Source: Prostheceraeus crozeri (taxonomy: Eukaryota > Platyhelminthes > Polycladida > Euryleptidae). From it: a DNA stretch of 64,000 bases. A program made the position numbers and the translations under genes. This document shows, piece after piece, positions 1 through 8,942 of the stretch. Numbering within the stretch: the first letter of the stretch is position 1; every line of letters begins with the position of its first letter. The stretch covers positions 62,001 to 126,000 of the forward strand of contig CAJQUW010014796.1 of the NCBI GenBank assembly GCA_907163375.1. The letters run 5' to 3'. The notes beneath the pieces were generated by a model that was not told where the DNA came from, ran no database searches, and worked only from the letters and a program-made list of their open reading frames with translations.

Positions 1-33
1 CTTTGCAAGCCCATTTCTGTCGGTCAAGCTGTC

Positions 34-652
34 TTGGATCACTCCAAGTTAGAAATGTTCAAGTTATTTTACCACACCTTTAAAACGTGTCCATTGATCC
101 AACATGTGGAATTGGTAGGAGGCGATACAGACAGCTTCTTCCTAGCTTTGACAACCACGAGCCAAGTCAAGCAGGAAGGCATTTTAAAATATTTAGCACC
201 AAGTTTGATAGTTCCAACTATCCCACTGACCATCCGCCTTACTCTACCTCAAATAAAGCGAAGCTTGGCTGTTTCAAGGATGAGTGTGCCGGCAAACAGA
301 TAGAGGAGATGATCTTGCTTCGCCCCAAGATGTACTCCATGAAGCTAAAATCCTCAGAGCTTTCTATAAAACGGGCGAAGGCATCTCGAAGTCAATCGTT
401 AGAAAAATGACACATAGGGACTATCAAGATGCCTTAGATTCTCTTAAAATTAAAAAAGTAGAAATGACCATTTTAAAATCACAGTCGCATCAAGTCAGAA
501 CAACGACGTTTAGGAAACGAGGTCTCTCAGCTTGGGAAGACAAGCGATGCTGGATGAGTCCTAACCACTCATTACCGTACGGCCATCCAGACACTCATCT
601 ACCTCCACCCAAGAGACAGAAACTTTCTCTTCCTCCGTCCGGCGATGTATGA
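34..652 (+). pseudogene. Protein-primed DNA polymerase B, C-terminal part (Polinton type, fossil)
   Basis: The stretch shows polymerase motif C, GGDTDSFF, which carries the catalytic Asp pair. It is followed by the conserved palm and thumb blocks of Polinton-type pPolB: FDSSNYP, LGCFKDEC, LLRPKMYS, HRDYQDAL and the terminal block LSAWEDKRCW with LPYGH. This enzyme would copy a linear element from a protein primer. The upstream exonuclease and palm motifs lie beyond the left edge. The part is broken, with about two or three breaks, and is treated as a fossil. The family assignment rests on the order and spacing of these blocks, not on a search. Confidence 0.85.
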
Positions 653-1043
653 TGATGAATGCTTCCTCTCTGTTGTGGTTGATGTTTTGCTTTTTCGCTC
701 CATAGCGTTTTCTATGGGGTGTTGTGAGTGAGTGCCTTGTAACATGCGTCCAACTCCTGATCAGTTCACATCATGACTTGCATATCAACTGGTTTTCCTG
801 ACTTTGTTTTGTCCCTGCACATCAGTGCCTTTGTTTTCTCCCTGTACATGACTGACTTTGTTTTCTCCGGTGATGTGAGCCATAAAAACTTTGTTTTCTG
901 CTGCCATCAGTATGACCTATGTGCGGTGCTATGAAAATCGACTGTGATGATGAATAACATATCATGTACAGACTGTGTTCTTTTCCTTTTGACATAAAGA
1001 TGGGATTCTCACTCAATAGACAGAAGTAAAAGTTTTGATCATT
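653..1043. other. Spacer downstream of the polymerase part, no gene seen
   Basis: About 390 bases between the polymerase end and the first tandem tract. The words 'actttgttttct' and 'tttgttttctcc' recur near 800-900, suggesting degenerate short repeats. No coding frame with family motifs was seen on either strand. Confidence 0.5.
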
Positions 1044-1330
1044 TTGTAAGATGGGTAGGGTTAGAAATAAAGTTGATGATTGTAAAGTTAGAAATAAAGT
1101 TATAACCATGTCGCTGTTTGTAAGATAGGTGAGGTATAAATGAAGTCCGAATCACTTCACTGTTTATAAAGTTAGAAATAAAGTTGATGATGGTAAAAAT
1201 TGAATTAATGTTAGAATCATTTCAGAGTTTGCAAGATAGGTAAGGTATTAAATAAAGTGACAAGCATTTCACTGTTTGCAAGATAGGTAAAGTATAAAAT
1301 AAAGTCAAAGCCATGTTGGAGTTTGTAAGT
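1044..1330. repeat. Degenerate tandem repeat, AT-rich
   Basis: The phrase 'gttagaaataaagttgatga' occurs near 1060 and 1171 with a shorter copy near 1087, and 'gcaagataggtaaggtat' or close variants occur near 1110, 1231 and 1278. Together these make an irregular array of units of about 60-120 bases, followed directly by the promoter-like module near 1405. Confidence 0.65.
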
Positions 1331-1403
1331 TATCATCCTCACCAACGAATGTAACATCATGAAAATTTCTTCGGCTTAGGAAACATCAACCACTTTGCTG
1401 ACT

Positions 1404-1430
1404 CATGTCTATAAATAGCTCTGACTCATG
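1404..1430 (+). promoter_or_regulatory. TATA-box module 1
   Basis: 'catgtctataaatagctctgactcat' contains a canonical TATA box at 1409-1418. The same module recurs almost unchanged near 1728. It faces right; no long plus-strand gene starts right after it. It is given as a predicted core promoter only. Confidence 0.4.
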
Positions 1431-1480
1431 AAGTGGAAAACCGCTAGTCAGTTAGATAAGAATCTAATCAGTCTTGTTCA

Positions 1481-1720
1481 ACCTTCTCACCGACACGTGT
1501 GTGTATAGGCGTGTCATTCAACATCGATGGCGCTTCACGTCAGACAGCGTGACCTTTTCACCGACATGTGTGTGGGCGTTATTTATCAGACAAAGCGATG
1601 GCGCCTCACGTCAGACAGCGTGACCTTTTCACCGACATGTGTGTGGGTGTTATTTATCAGACAAAGCGATGGCGCCTCACGTCAGACAGCGTGACCTTTT
1701 CACCGACAAGTGTATGGATA
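1481..1720. repeat. 71-bp tandem repeat, just over three units
   Basis: Units begin at 1481, 1552, 1623 and 1694 with 'accttctcaccgac' or 'accttttcaccgac', giving an exact 71-base period. Units two and three are nearly identical, unit one is diverged and unit four is cut short by the second TATA module. Each full unit ends with 'cacgtcagacagcgtg'. Uniform spacing and mutual identity indicate recent tandem amplification. Function is unknown; an enhancer or replication role is possible because of the flanking TATA modules. Confidence 0.85.
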
Positions 1721-1727
1721 TCATTTC

Positions 1728-1753
1728 ATGTCTATAAATAGCGCTGACTCATT
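1728..1753 (+). promoter_or_regulatory. TATA-box module 2
   Basis: 'catgtctataaatagcgctgactcat' repeats module 1 with essentially one change. The TATA box is at 1732-1741. It lies at the right end of the 71-bp array and just beyond the 3' end of the minus-strand TBP-like gene. Confidence 0.4.
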
Positions 1754-1811
1754 CAAAACACATCATGTGATTAACACGATTCTATTAACTGTGACTCATA
1801 CAGATAACGCA

Positions 1812-2309
1812 TTAAGATTTAACAATGTCAGCTACTTTACTGATATCACGTAAACCAGTCATGATACAATGTCCATTGTGAAACACTGCAATATGTACAG
1901 GATGCCACTTCCGAATCAAAGCAGCAGGAAAGAGTTCAGTTTCATAAAATATACAATGATTACTGGTTTTAATGTTGGCTAGATTCACTAACATCTTCAA
2001 TTGAACAGACACTACTATATTCTTCAATGTCAGGGGACTGAGGCGTAGATGAGGCATGAGTGTTTGCATTTTCTTGACGACTTCGTAACACATGGACTGC
2101 ATCACGAAATGAGAAAGGTTTCCTAGGACTTGGATTTTGCCGCAGCGAAAGATTTGAAGATTTCGACCGTTGCTCATGCGAATGACCAACATTTGTGGAC
2201 GACCGCGATGATAGACTGAATCGGGAAGATGGGTATGCAACTGTTCTGAATCGATGTCTCTTCTGAGATTCATTTCGCGCATAGCGTTGATGATGCGGAT
2301 GGGGAGCAT
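1812..2309 (-). CDS. TATA-binding-protein-like protein (Polinton cargo)
   Basis: The 165-residue frame has the two-repeat layout of the TBP core domain. Repeat 1 (about residues 40-64) reads as the strand pair VIRMSNGRNLQIF then GKIQVLG. Repeat 2 (about residues 94-152) has LTLKNIVVSVQLK, then YETELFPAALIRKW, then AVFHNGHCIMTG, which aligns with the TBP phrases NIVAS, YEPELFPGLIYRM and IFVSGKVVLTGAK. TBP binds the minor groove of TATA boxes and nucleates RNA polymerase initiation. The length fits a core domain without an N-terminal tail. Several DNA-contact positions differ from the eukaryotic consensus, so it is a diverged homologue. It looks whole. The neighbours are Polinton-like genes on the same strand and a twin TATA array at its 3' side; a role in transcribing the element's own genes is inference. 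Confidence 0.8.
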   Translation of the reverse strand: MLPIRIINAMREMNLRRDIDSEQLHTHLPDSVYHRGRPQMLVIRMSNGRNLQIFRCGKIQVLGNLSHFVMQSMCYEVVKKMQTLMPHLRLSPLTLKNIVVSVQLKMLVNLANIKTSNHCIFYETELFPAALIRKWHPVHIAVFHNGHCIMTGLRDISKVADIVKS

Positions 2310-2395
2310 GACTCACAAATGACATGAGGGTTGAGTGAACTTCCCTTTTATACTTTTCCCATGAGGTTTTTGGAATCACAATGTAGCAGTGATCA

Positions 2396-2590
2396 TTATG
2401 TAGAATAAATGCAAATAAATACAATGCCGTCTCCTACGTTAATGACACGACAAGAGTTGGATAGGATAGCGCGATGTAACCTTCGTAGTTGAAAGCGCTC
2501 TAGAGTTATCTGAAGTTGACGTTCCGTATCATGAAATGTAACACACCTACTTTTCCATGATACATAGAGGCATGCTGATAATTTCCACAT
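2396..2590 (-). CDS. Small unassigned frame between the TBP-like and 212-residue genes
   Basis: A 64-residue minus-strand frame starting MWKLSACLYVSWKS. It is rich in basic residues, with RQLQITLERFQLRRLHRAIL in the middle. No family was recognised with confidence; a faint resemblance to the strand-helix pattern of PC4-like coactivators is noted but not relied on. It belongs to the fossil element by position. It could be a gene remnant or chance. Confidence 0.25.
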   Translation of the reverse strand: MWKLSACLYVSWKSRCVTFHDTERQLQITLERFQLRRLHRAILSNSCRVINVGDGIVFICIYST

Positions 2591-2746
2591 GATTCAAACC
2601 TGAGTGAAGATGGGTATGCCTAGGGAAGAAAGAGAGAGTCATGTTCATGTGTGGCATGGTGAGTGCACATTTTCTTTCTTGATACGGTGGCCGTTAGGCC
2701 TTGGTCTCATAAGGACCGATGGTGCTTTCTCAGTGTGTGGAGAGTG

Positions 2747-3385
2747 TTACTGTAGTTGATCATCATCATCAACATGGACATCATTTTTAAAAGTTATGGA
2801 GACAAGATAGGGATTCAACGTAAACAACCTTCCGTCCCTGCGCGGACCCATGTAGATGGTTTCAATTTTAATTTCGAAGGAGTAGAATCCTTTTCCCAAA
2901 ATGGGGAGAGGCTTGCAATTGAGTAAGTCGAATTCGCTGCCCTCCTTTTCATGGATGATGAGACAGTGTCTATCCATATGAACATACATGTATCGTCTTT
3001 CCATGATGGCAACTTGTGACCGCTTCTCATTGTGTCGAACAATTTCTTTGGGAATGGTGAGATTTTCTTTCTGGAATGTTTCAAGAGTATTGAATTGTAA
3101 CCGTGTCCAATAGTCTAACGGCACACACACGGCTAGTCCATACTTTGTTGACATAACCTTTAGATAATCTATCCGATGACTTGGAGTTTTTATGGTCACG
3201 GCTTCTCCATGATGAGTTATCTTTTGATTGAAAGCATTTTTACCCGATGCTAAAGTAAGGGAGTTCAGTGTACCCAGTGCGAGAGCAGAGGAGTTGATGG
3301 CTTCGAGCAACTGCATGGTTAGCGCAAGGACGGAAATGATTGCCATGAGCTCAGTCGTCCGTTTTATAACCAGACCTAGCTCCAA
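2747..3385 (-). CDS. Unknown 212-residue protein of the Polinton-like element
   Basis: A whole frame of 212 residues beginning MELGLVIKRTTELMAIISVL. The N-terminal 35 residues are hydrophobic (AIISVLALTMQLLEAI), which could be a signal anchor or membrane segment. The central part alternates strands and charged turns (YGLAVCVPLDYWTRLQF) and the tail is acidic, ending DVHVDDDDQLQ. I do not recognise the family. It is on the same strand as, and upstream of, the TBP-like gene, with a TATA-like 'cctatttatacac' on the minus-strand upstream side near 3480. A structural or membrane protein of the element is possible; that is inference. Confidence 0.55.
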   Translation of the reverse strand: MELGLVIKRTTELMAIISVLALTMQLLEAINSSALALGTLNSLTLASGKNAFNQKITHHGEAVTIKTPSHRIDYLKVMSTKYGLAVCVPLDYWTRLQFNTLETFQKENLTIPKEIVRHNEKRSQVAIMERRYMYVHMDRHCLIIHEKEGSEFDLLNCKPLPILGKGFYSFEIKIETIYMGPRRDGRLFTLNPYLVSITFKNDVHVDDDDQLQ

Positions 3386-3523
3386 TCACATGCGTTTCCC
3401 TTTTCACGTTTTCCATGTCTTTGTTACGTGACAAAGTGTTATCACACGTGAACGTTTGACTGCGTGGATGGAAACCTTTCCTATTTATACACAAAGTCGT
3501 TCTAGTCCTCACAAAGACTTTAG

Positions 3524-3680
3524 TGACACACCCCTTCTAGCGGACAAGGACGCATGCATTTATCTAACAAAGAGCCTGATAGTAATACACAAAGCGCAAT
3601 TACTCATGTTGTGACACGTCCCTTTTCTCGAACAAAGACGCATTCATTTATCTAACAAAGCGCAATGACTCATGTTGCTC
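3524..3680. repeat. Imperfect tandem duplication, about 88-bp period
   Basis: The phrases 'gtgacacaccccttct' followed by 'catttatctaacaaag' near 3522-3570 return as 'gtgacacgtcccttttct' and 'catttatctaacaaag' near 3610-3660, each followed by 'gcgcaat' and 'actcatgttg'. This gives two diverged units between the 212-residue gene and the next minus-strand gene, in a likely promoter zone. Confidence 0.6.
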
Positions 3681-3883
3681 TATACACCATTACAAAATAC
3701 TCAGTGAAAAGAAATCTTTATTGCATCTACACAATGTGTTGAACATCAAACAAAGTCGTGGATGCAAACACACTCAGTTGAATCATGATATGTTTAACAA
3801 CGTACGCATTTCCTTCCATCGTCTTCTATTCTCTCCATAATTTTCTCCATATGACGACCATAAAATTGATCACTAAGAGTAAT

Positions 3884-4180
3884 TCATTCTGTGCAATAAG
3901 ATCCAAAACGAAGTGGTTTTTGCAAATCTTTCAACTCCATATAAGCAACGAGTCTACCCTTTACATCTTGAGGTTGTAAACTCTCCATCAATCTTTTGAA
4001 GAGAGGAAGGCTTTCAGTTAGCACTACTTTCATATCATTCATCTTCATTTTAAATGTAAGTTTCCAATCTTGTAAAAATCCATCGAATCCTTGTTGATCA
4101 AGTGTCAAATGACACATGTGGTTACTTAAGGTACGATGCGTCATCATAAACGTTTGACTATAGATTTCACATTGCTTCAA
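3884..4180 (-). CDS. DVKGRLVA-family protein, copy 1 (Polinton-like cargo, unknown function)
   Basis: A 98-residue frame. Its C-terminal half contains QDVKGRLVAYMELKDL followed by LRFGSYCTE, which matches KDVKGRLVAEIEFEKV and FHFASYSAE in the larger frame at 5567-6058. The segments before it (KVVLTESLPLFKRLMESL against AVAEVYFVFQLLMDSL) also align, so the two are paralogues. The family is not recognised. It lies between two other minus-strand genes of the fossil element. Confidence 0.5.
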   Translation of the reverse strand: MKQCEIYSQTFMMTHRTLSNHMCHLTLDQQGFDGFLQDWKLTFKMKMNDMKVVLTESLPLFKRLMESLQPQDVKGRLVAYMELKDLQKPLRFGSYCTE

Positions 4181-4316
4181 TGACGTCCACTATGAATAAA
4201 ACAGAAATAACAATCATGTTCCACTGTAAGTTTATTCAACACCAGACAAAATTTACAAGTACAGAATACACTTCATAAAATGATCATCATTCATTCACAA
4301 GTAGTAAAAACATGTT

Positions 4317-4884
4317 TTACATAGACCCATGCTGTTGACAATAATATAGATACAGTTTATAAACGTCATAGAGACTACAATGCCAGCGTGAAGAGAGTTT
4401 TGCAATGTAGATAGCTTTATTTCTAGTATTACAATGGGATGGTGGTCTGTAAAGGTGATGTCTCTCACCGAAACATACAGCCATATCAAAAATCATTTCA
4501 TCTCTAAACTTCTTTTGATCACAATGCATATGATAGTCTTGTCTTACACGATCTACCCAAAATGGTAAATATAAATTATCAATGTGCGACTGAAGTTTTG
4601 CTGCTTCTCGTTCAGAATCATTTCCTAATATTTTAACAATATGAAAACCTGACAGCCACCGTTTGAAATCACTTATCAAATACGTTTCATTTACCAATCC
4701 AATATGAATCAAAATAGAAGGATCAAGTCCATGCACATGACGTCGTGACCATTCGTCTTTGTGTGGAGGACAGTAGGCAAATCTATGATATACACTAGCA
4801 ACAGTTTGATCGCTTTCCCTCATTGCAATAGCACTCAATTCCTGCATGGGTGTTCCCTCACTGTCTATGAAGATGACAACCTAC
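4317..4884 (-). CDS. DEDDh (DnaQ-like) 3'-5' exonuclease-like part of the Polinton-like element
   Basis: The open stretch carries the three motif zones of DEDDh exonucleases. Exo I is FIDSEG (Asp-x-Glu) close to 4860-4875, just before the first ATG at 4847. The Exo II zone is LISDFKRWL with ILGNDSERE. Exo III is WHCSLYDVYKLYLYY, with the His-x4-Asp spacing typical of the DEDDh branch. Such enzymes remove nucleotides from 3' ends of DNA or RNA. About 190 residues, close to a single exonuclease domain. It is directly preceded on the same strand by a Cys-rich part. A proofreading, RNA-processing or host-mRNA role cannot be chosen from sequence. It is part of the fossil element. Confidence 0.65.
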
Positions 4885-4902
4885 AATATCAAAAAGACTT
4901 CA

Positions 4903-5060
4903 TTACAAGATAACACATTGAGCAGGAACTCTACAAGGATGTCTGTCCTTTACATAACAAAAGATACATACAACATGATTACAATGTTTTATTTGAACAT
5001 AACGCGCAAGACCGCGTTTTCCACATTCACTACATACTAACTGATTACAATACTTAAGAT
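4903..5060 (-). CDS. Cys-rich zinc-binding-like part upstream of the exonuclease
   Basis: The frame carries CSECGKRG, then KHCNHVVCIFCYVKDRHPC and a final Cys: pairs Cys-x2-Cys and Cys-x2-Cys with His residues between, spaced as in a treble-clef or RING-like finger. It lies immediately upstream of the DEDDh part on the same strand, so it may be a nucleic-acid or protein-binding module of the same gene; that is inference. Fossil element. Confidence 0.45.
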
Positions 5061-5330
5061 TTCTCTTTGGTGGTAACACCATCTTTCTTTGATGTGCGAC
5101 GACGTTTAGGTTTGGTGACAGGTTCTTGACACTCTTTGACACAAGAATCAATGACTTTCTCAATGTGATCAAGATCTGTTAACTCAGGTTGATGATGAAT
5201 TTGAGCAATGCGCAAATTGAGAGAAATCAAATTCCCGTCAGATTGATAAGGCCCCACATAGACAGCAGGCACCTCAATATGAAAGGAATCTACATGACAG
5301 TCACTTGTAAATTTGCAAACAGGATTGATT
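5054..5330 (-). CDS. Unknown small protein with a basic tail (Polinton-like cargo)
   Basis: A minus-strand frame with VPAVYVGPYQSDGNLISLNL, then an acidic helix (LTDLDHIEKVIDSCVKEC) and a strongly basic end KPKRRRTSKKDG that could act as a nuclear-targeting or DNA-binding tail. The protein ends at 5054. No family was recognised. Its neighbours are the Cys-rich part on one side and the DVKGRLVA copy 2 gene on the other. Confidence 0.45.
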
Positions 5331-5566
5331 CAGACTAAATTGAGACGGAGAATGGCTTGAGCAAGTTACACACGCTTTCCAAGTCAAGAGAATGAAATGA
5401 AGGGAAAATGGGGAGACGTCTGCTTTTATAGCCTCCTGCGAATCCACATTTCACACTATGAGAGCCAATCAGAGACCTCCGTTTCTCCCGACTTCGTTGC
5501 GGCAGGGAAAAGGAGGCACGCGGACGACTGACTCATGAATGTTTTTCCCAAATCTTGTAGTCAAAT

Positions 5567-6058
5567 CTAGTTTAGCACATTGAGTTGAATATGAATGTGT
5601 TTTATGCGACATAAGAGCAAGTTGGATCCATGCTCATGAAATGAATCTAGTCGAGATGCAATTTTCACCATGTGTCGCTGATAGAAATCTCTGGGATCAT
5701 GTATCGTCTCTGCAGAATAGGATGCAAAATGAAACACTACACGCTCACCTGCATGTTCATCAGTCACTTTCTCAAATTCAATCTCTGCAACTAACCGACC
5801 TTTCACATCTTTATTTATCAAACTGTCCATGAGCAGTTGGAAAACGAAGTAAACTTCAGCGACAGCAAATTCTAAGTCTGCCTTTTCATGATGAAATGAG
5901 ATGATGTAGTCCCTAATCACACCACGAAGACTTTGTCGATGAAAACGTAGTGAACAAAACTCATTCGTAAACCCTACTGCTTCTGTCATCTTTCTTCCTT
6001 TCACTTTGGAGACATAGCATGAATGACATTCAGGTGTAACATGGCACGCTGATTCCAA
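5567..6058 (-). CDS. DVKGRLVA-family protein, copy 2 (Polinton-like cargo, unknown function)
   Basis: A 163-residue frame with an N-terminal Cys/His cluster (SACHVTPECHSCYVSKVKGRK), then a helical middle (VAEVYFVFQLLMDSL), the shared block KDVKGRLVAEIEFEKV and a strand block VVFHFASYSAE. The last two blocks pair it with the frame at 3884-4180. It is the rightmost gene of the minus-strand block, so its promoter should lie near 6060-6150. Function unknown. Confidence 0.5.
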   Translation of the reverse strand: MESACHVTPECHSCYVSKVKGRKMTEAVGFTNEFCSLRFHRQSLRGVIRDYIISFHHEKADLEFAVAEVYFVFQLLMDSLINKDVKGRLVAEIEFEKVTDEHAGERVVFHFASYSAETIHDPRDFYQRHMVKIASRLDSFHEHGSNLLLCRIKHIHIQLNVLN

Positions 6059-6784
6059 ATCTGGTCTCTGTTTTCCCGTCCGAGGCGTCGTTCACCCGCT
6101 AGAGCGATTTTCGTAAAAATTCTAACTCTGTCGTTTTTTCGCCAATGTCCAAAATTTTCAATGACGTCTCACATCTAAACGAAGCAGATGGGAACAAGCC
6201 GTGTCTTCCACTGAATTTGTCTCACTCTCAGCTTTCAAACGAGCTATTGCACAACTTTGTGCGATCTCTAACACCAAAGTTAGAAGTCTGACAGGAGGAG
6301 GGGGACGTCCTCAAAACTTTTTCTCTCCGATTGAGCTGGAAACATCCTTCCTAACCCAAAATTGGCGAAAAATTCCGAATCTGGCCTCTTTTTTCCCATC
6401 CGAGATCTCCTTCATGCAGAATTCCGACTTTTCTCATCCCAAACACCACCAACACCCACCCTTTTCTCACTCTGACGTTTTCAGAGATTCCACCCCTTGC
6501 CTCTCAGGAGAACTCCTCCTTCCTTCCTTCCAGAGGGGAACAGTTTCCTCCTCTCGGACCCATTCCTCCAGCCCATCCTTGGCGACTTCCTTCCAGAGGG
6601 GGGGCTGAGTCAGCCTGATGCCTCATCGATGACTCATCACTGTACCGCACTGCGCTTGAATTTGAGATGGGATTACTACTCCTTTGGTGGAATAGACATC
6701 TCATGATAAATTTTACTCAAAAACTTTGCAGCTTCAGGGATGTCGAACATTGCCAACTCACTGCTTGTGACAATACACAAGGTT
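6059..6784. other. Right boundary zone of the Polinton-like element, no gene seen
   Basis: The zone 6060-6700 is more GC-rich than its surroundings and holds purine/pyrimidine-skewed tracts and the phrase 'cttccttccagagggg' twice (near 6522 and 6587). No coding motifs were seen. The element end and a target duplication were looked for and not found. Confidence 0.4.
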
Positions 6785-6841
6785 GGGTCCGCACCCCAAG
6801 CCCAAGATTCAATCTTGGGGTACCACCCTAGACCCAAGAGT
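6785..6841. repeat. Word-array island A, left (acccaag word)
   Basis: The words 'ccccaag', 'cccaag', 'acccaag' and their complement 'cttgggg' are packed in both orientations over about 55 bases. The same word in the same style fills 8822-8942, so the two islands may be the two ends of one element that encloses the TIR element at 6939-7925. No target duplication was identified. Confidence 0.5.
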
Positions 6842-6938
6842 GGCTATTTCTCTAATATAGTGGAACAACAATTTCCAGAACCTGTTTGAAATTTTGATTG
6901 AGATTTAAAATTACATGAAGACATTTTGAATCATACCA

Positions 6939-7925
6939 CACTGTAAATCGCTCAATACCAATCACATACGAAGGACGCATGCCAAAGTATTTTTTGGCAT
7001 ATTTCTGCATTCTCTTGGTACATAGTTGTATGCTTTTCGTATGTTATTTCAAATGTGGTATGCTTTACATGCTAAAGCCATACCAGCACAATGTTAAAAG
7101 AAATCAGCAATCATTTTCAAAGTATGCTGATTTAAGGCCTTTTGTCAATAAAGATCACACTAATGCTACTACTGTTTTGCAAGTAGTGAGATAATGACAT
7201 TCAACAGTAAAACTTCCAATACTGAATTCGATTTTAATACACGTAAATCTAAGGCATTTAATGAATAATCAATAAGTATTCAGCCATCAACAATTATGCA
7301 TTGTGTAATTTTGAAATTAAACATATTATCAATCCGAAATAAAAACACATTATAATTCATGAACGCAAAAGTAGGTATGTTTGAGATATATAAGTCAACA
7401 TGATTGCACAAAAGATATCGTTGGAACGAATTGATGTCTATCTGCTGGGTTCATAAAGTTGAGCTAACTAAACGTCCTGTTGACGTTGCTAGACAAGCAG
7501 CAACGACGTCAATCTCGAGGAGCATAAATTACACAATAAATCTAATCTACTTCAATAACACACTATCAAAAAAATATATTTACAAATGGTATTACTGAAA
7601 AATATTATTTGACAGTAGTAAGTAATATATACATATTTTTGCTATGTCACTTAAAGCTGCTCATACGAAAGACATACCAATTTGCATCGGGTCTCGTATG
7701 TAAAACATACCAACAACTCGTATTTCAGTGTAAAACAGCCAATCACAGATAGAATAGTTCGTATCGCTGCATACCAATCACATACGAAAGTAACTGAGGT
7801 GTGGTATGAAAAAGATGCCAGATATCTGTAAGCATACCAGAATCTCGTATCAGATGTTAGTTTCAAATTGTATGTAATTTTGGTATATGTTTGTATGTAA
7901 TTTTCGTATCCAGCGATTTACAGTG
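6939..7925. mobile_element. Non-autonomous TIR element (cactgtaaatcgct ends)
   Basis: The left end is 'cactgtaaatcgctcaatac' and the right end is the complement of 'cactgtaaatcgctggatac'. The subterminal zones are full of 'catacgaa' and 'gcataccaa' words in both orientations (near 6960-7080 and 7660-7910). 987 bases, no transposase motif. An 8-bp duplication is not evident (tcatacca against catattgt), so the superfamily is open; the style resembles hAT MITEs. Confidence 0.7.
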
Positions 7926-8821
7926 CATATTGTACATATTGCTATCCAAGTATCTAATGTTCATATTAATTACTATTTACTACATGAATTTGCTATTGCG
8001 GAATTGAGGCCATATTAATATTCAGGTAAAAATTTTAATTAACGGCATAGGTTATCTCTGGGCTTGATGTCATCAACACTGTTTACGTCTACAGCCTAAT
8101 AATTTCCTAATTAGAACAACATGCATGACTAAACTACATTCCTTGCAACATGTCTGATCGAGAAACGAAATAAACATAACATATAGCCTCGTATAAGATG
8201 AAAATAGCACAAATGTAGATATAACGATATTTTTACTAATCGCAAGAAGCTATCATCAAAGAACGTCACTGTATTAAATGATGCCGATATCTTTCTATTT
8301 CTAATACATGTAGTCTAATAGTAGAATAAGCAATATAGGCCGAAGTTTTTAGCTTTCAAGGCAAGAGGCTATATGAAACAAGTTATCTACGAATCATTGT
8401 AGGCTACCAATTTAACAGCATTAGCGTTTTACAGGTATTGATTTAATGAGTTGCATTTTTTCATCTATTATTTGTTATATTTCAAGCAAAATGATTTATA
8501 CAAAATTCTGTCTAACAGAATATGCACTACATCTAGCTTAATGGATTAAATTCACAAGGAGGCCATAGGTAATCAAAGCATAGTTTAAAAACCTAATTAA
8601 GCAAACTATCAGATAGACATTTACGGTAGGTCTATATCAAAGTTGATGATAGCACAGTTTTATCATAGAAAGACCAATCGTGTGGTTGAAGAAGGTTACA
8701 AATTTACATGTATACTACATGTAAGTTTGCATGTATATGACTTGCTATGACATGATGTGGTCATATACTTAGGCAGAATTTTTCCAACAAAACCGCAAAT
8801 GATCATTCATGGTCAATTTCT
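7926..8821. other. AT-rich spacer without recognised genes
   Basis: About 900 bases with no frame carrying recognisable motifs and no tandem structure. It lies inside the two A-word islands and may be body of the element they bound. Confidence 0.4.
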
Positions 8822-8942
8822 TTACTCTTGGGTTCTCACTCTTGGTGGGGTACCCAAGCTCTTGAGTACGCACCCCAAGATTCTTGGGTACCCCCCAAGA
8901 CTACCCGAAACCCAAGAGTGAACCCAAGACCCAAGACCCAAA
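8822..8942. repeat. Word-array island A, right (acccaag word)
   Basis: About 120 bases in which 'cttgggt', 'acccaag', 'ctcttggg' and 'ccccaag' alternate in both orientations, including 'caccccaagattcttgggt'. It mirrors the island at 6785-6841. Confidence 0.55.

Larger units (their letters stand above)
1..6100. mobile_element. Polinton/adintovirus-like element, right-hand part (fossil)
   Basis: A protein-primed family B DNA polymerase C-terminus on the plus strand is followed by a compact block of minus-strand genes that includes a TATA-binding-protein-like gene and a DEDDh exonuclease-like part. This gene density contrasts with the sparse DNA that follows. The element runs off the left edge of the window, and its right end was not placed; it lies somewhere between about 6.06 and 6.75 kb. 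No major capsid, ATPase, protease or integrase was recognised, so they are either outside the window or absent. The polymerase part is broken (about two or three breaks), while the TBP-like and the 212-residue frames look whole. Several frames remain open, so a relatively recent age is inferred. Confidence 0.75.

Noticed and set aside
1481-1720. CRISPR-like array
   Set aside because: Units of 71 bases repeat head to tail with no unique spacers, and the context is metazoan; it is a plain tandem repeat.
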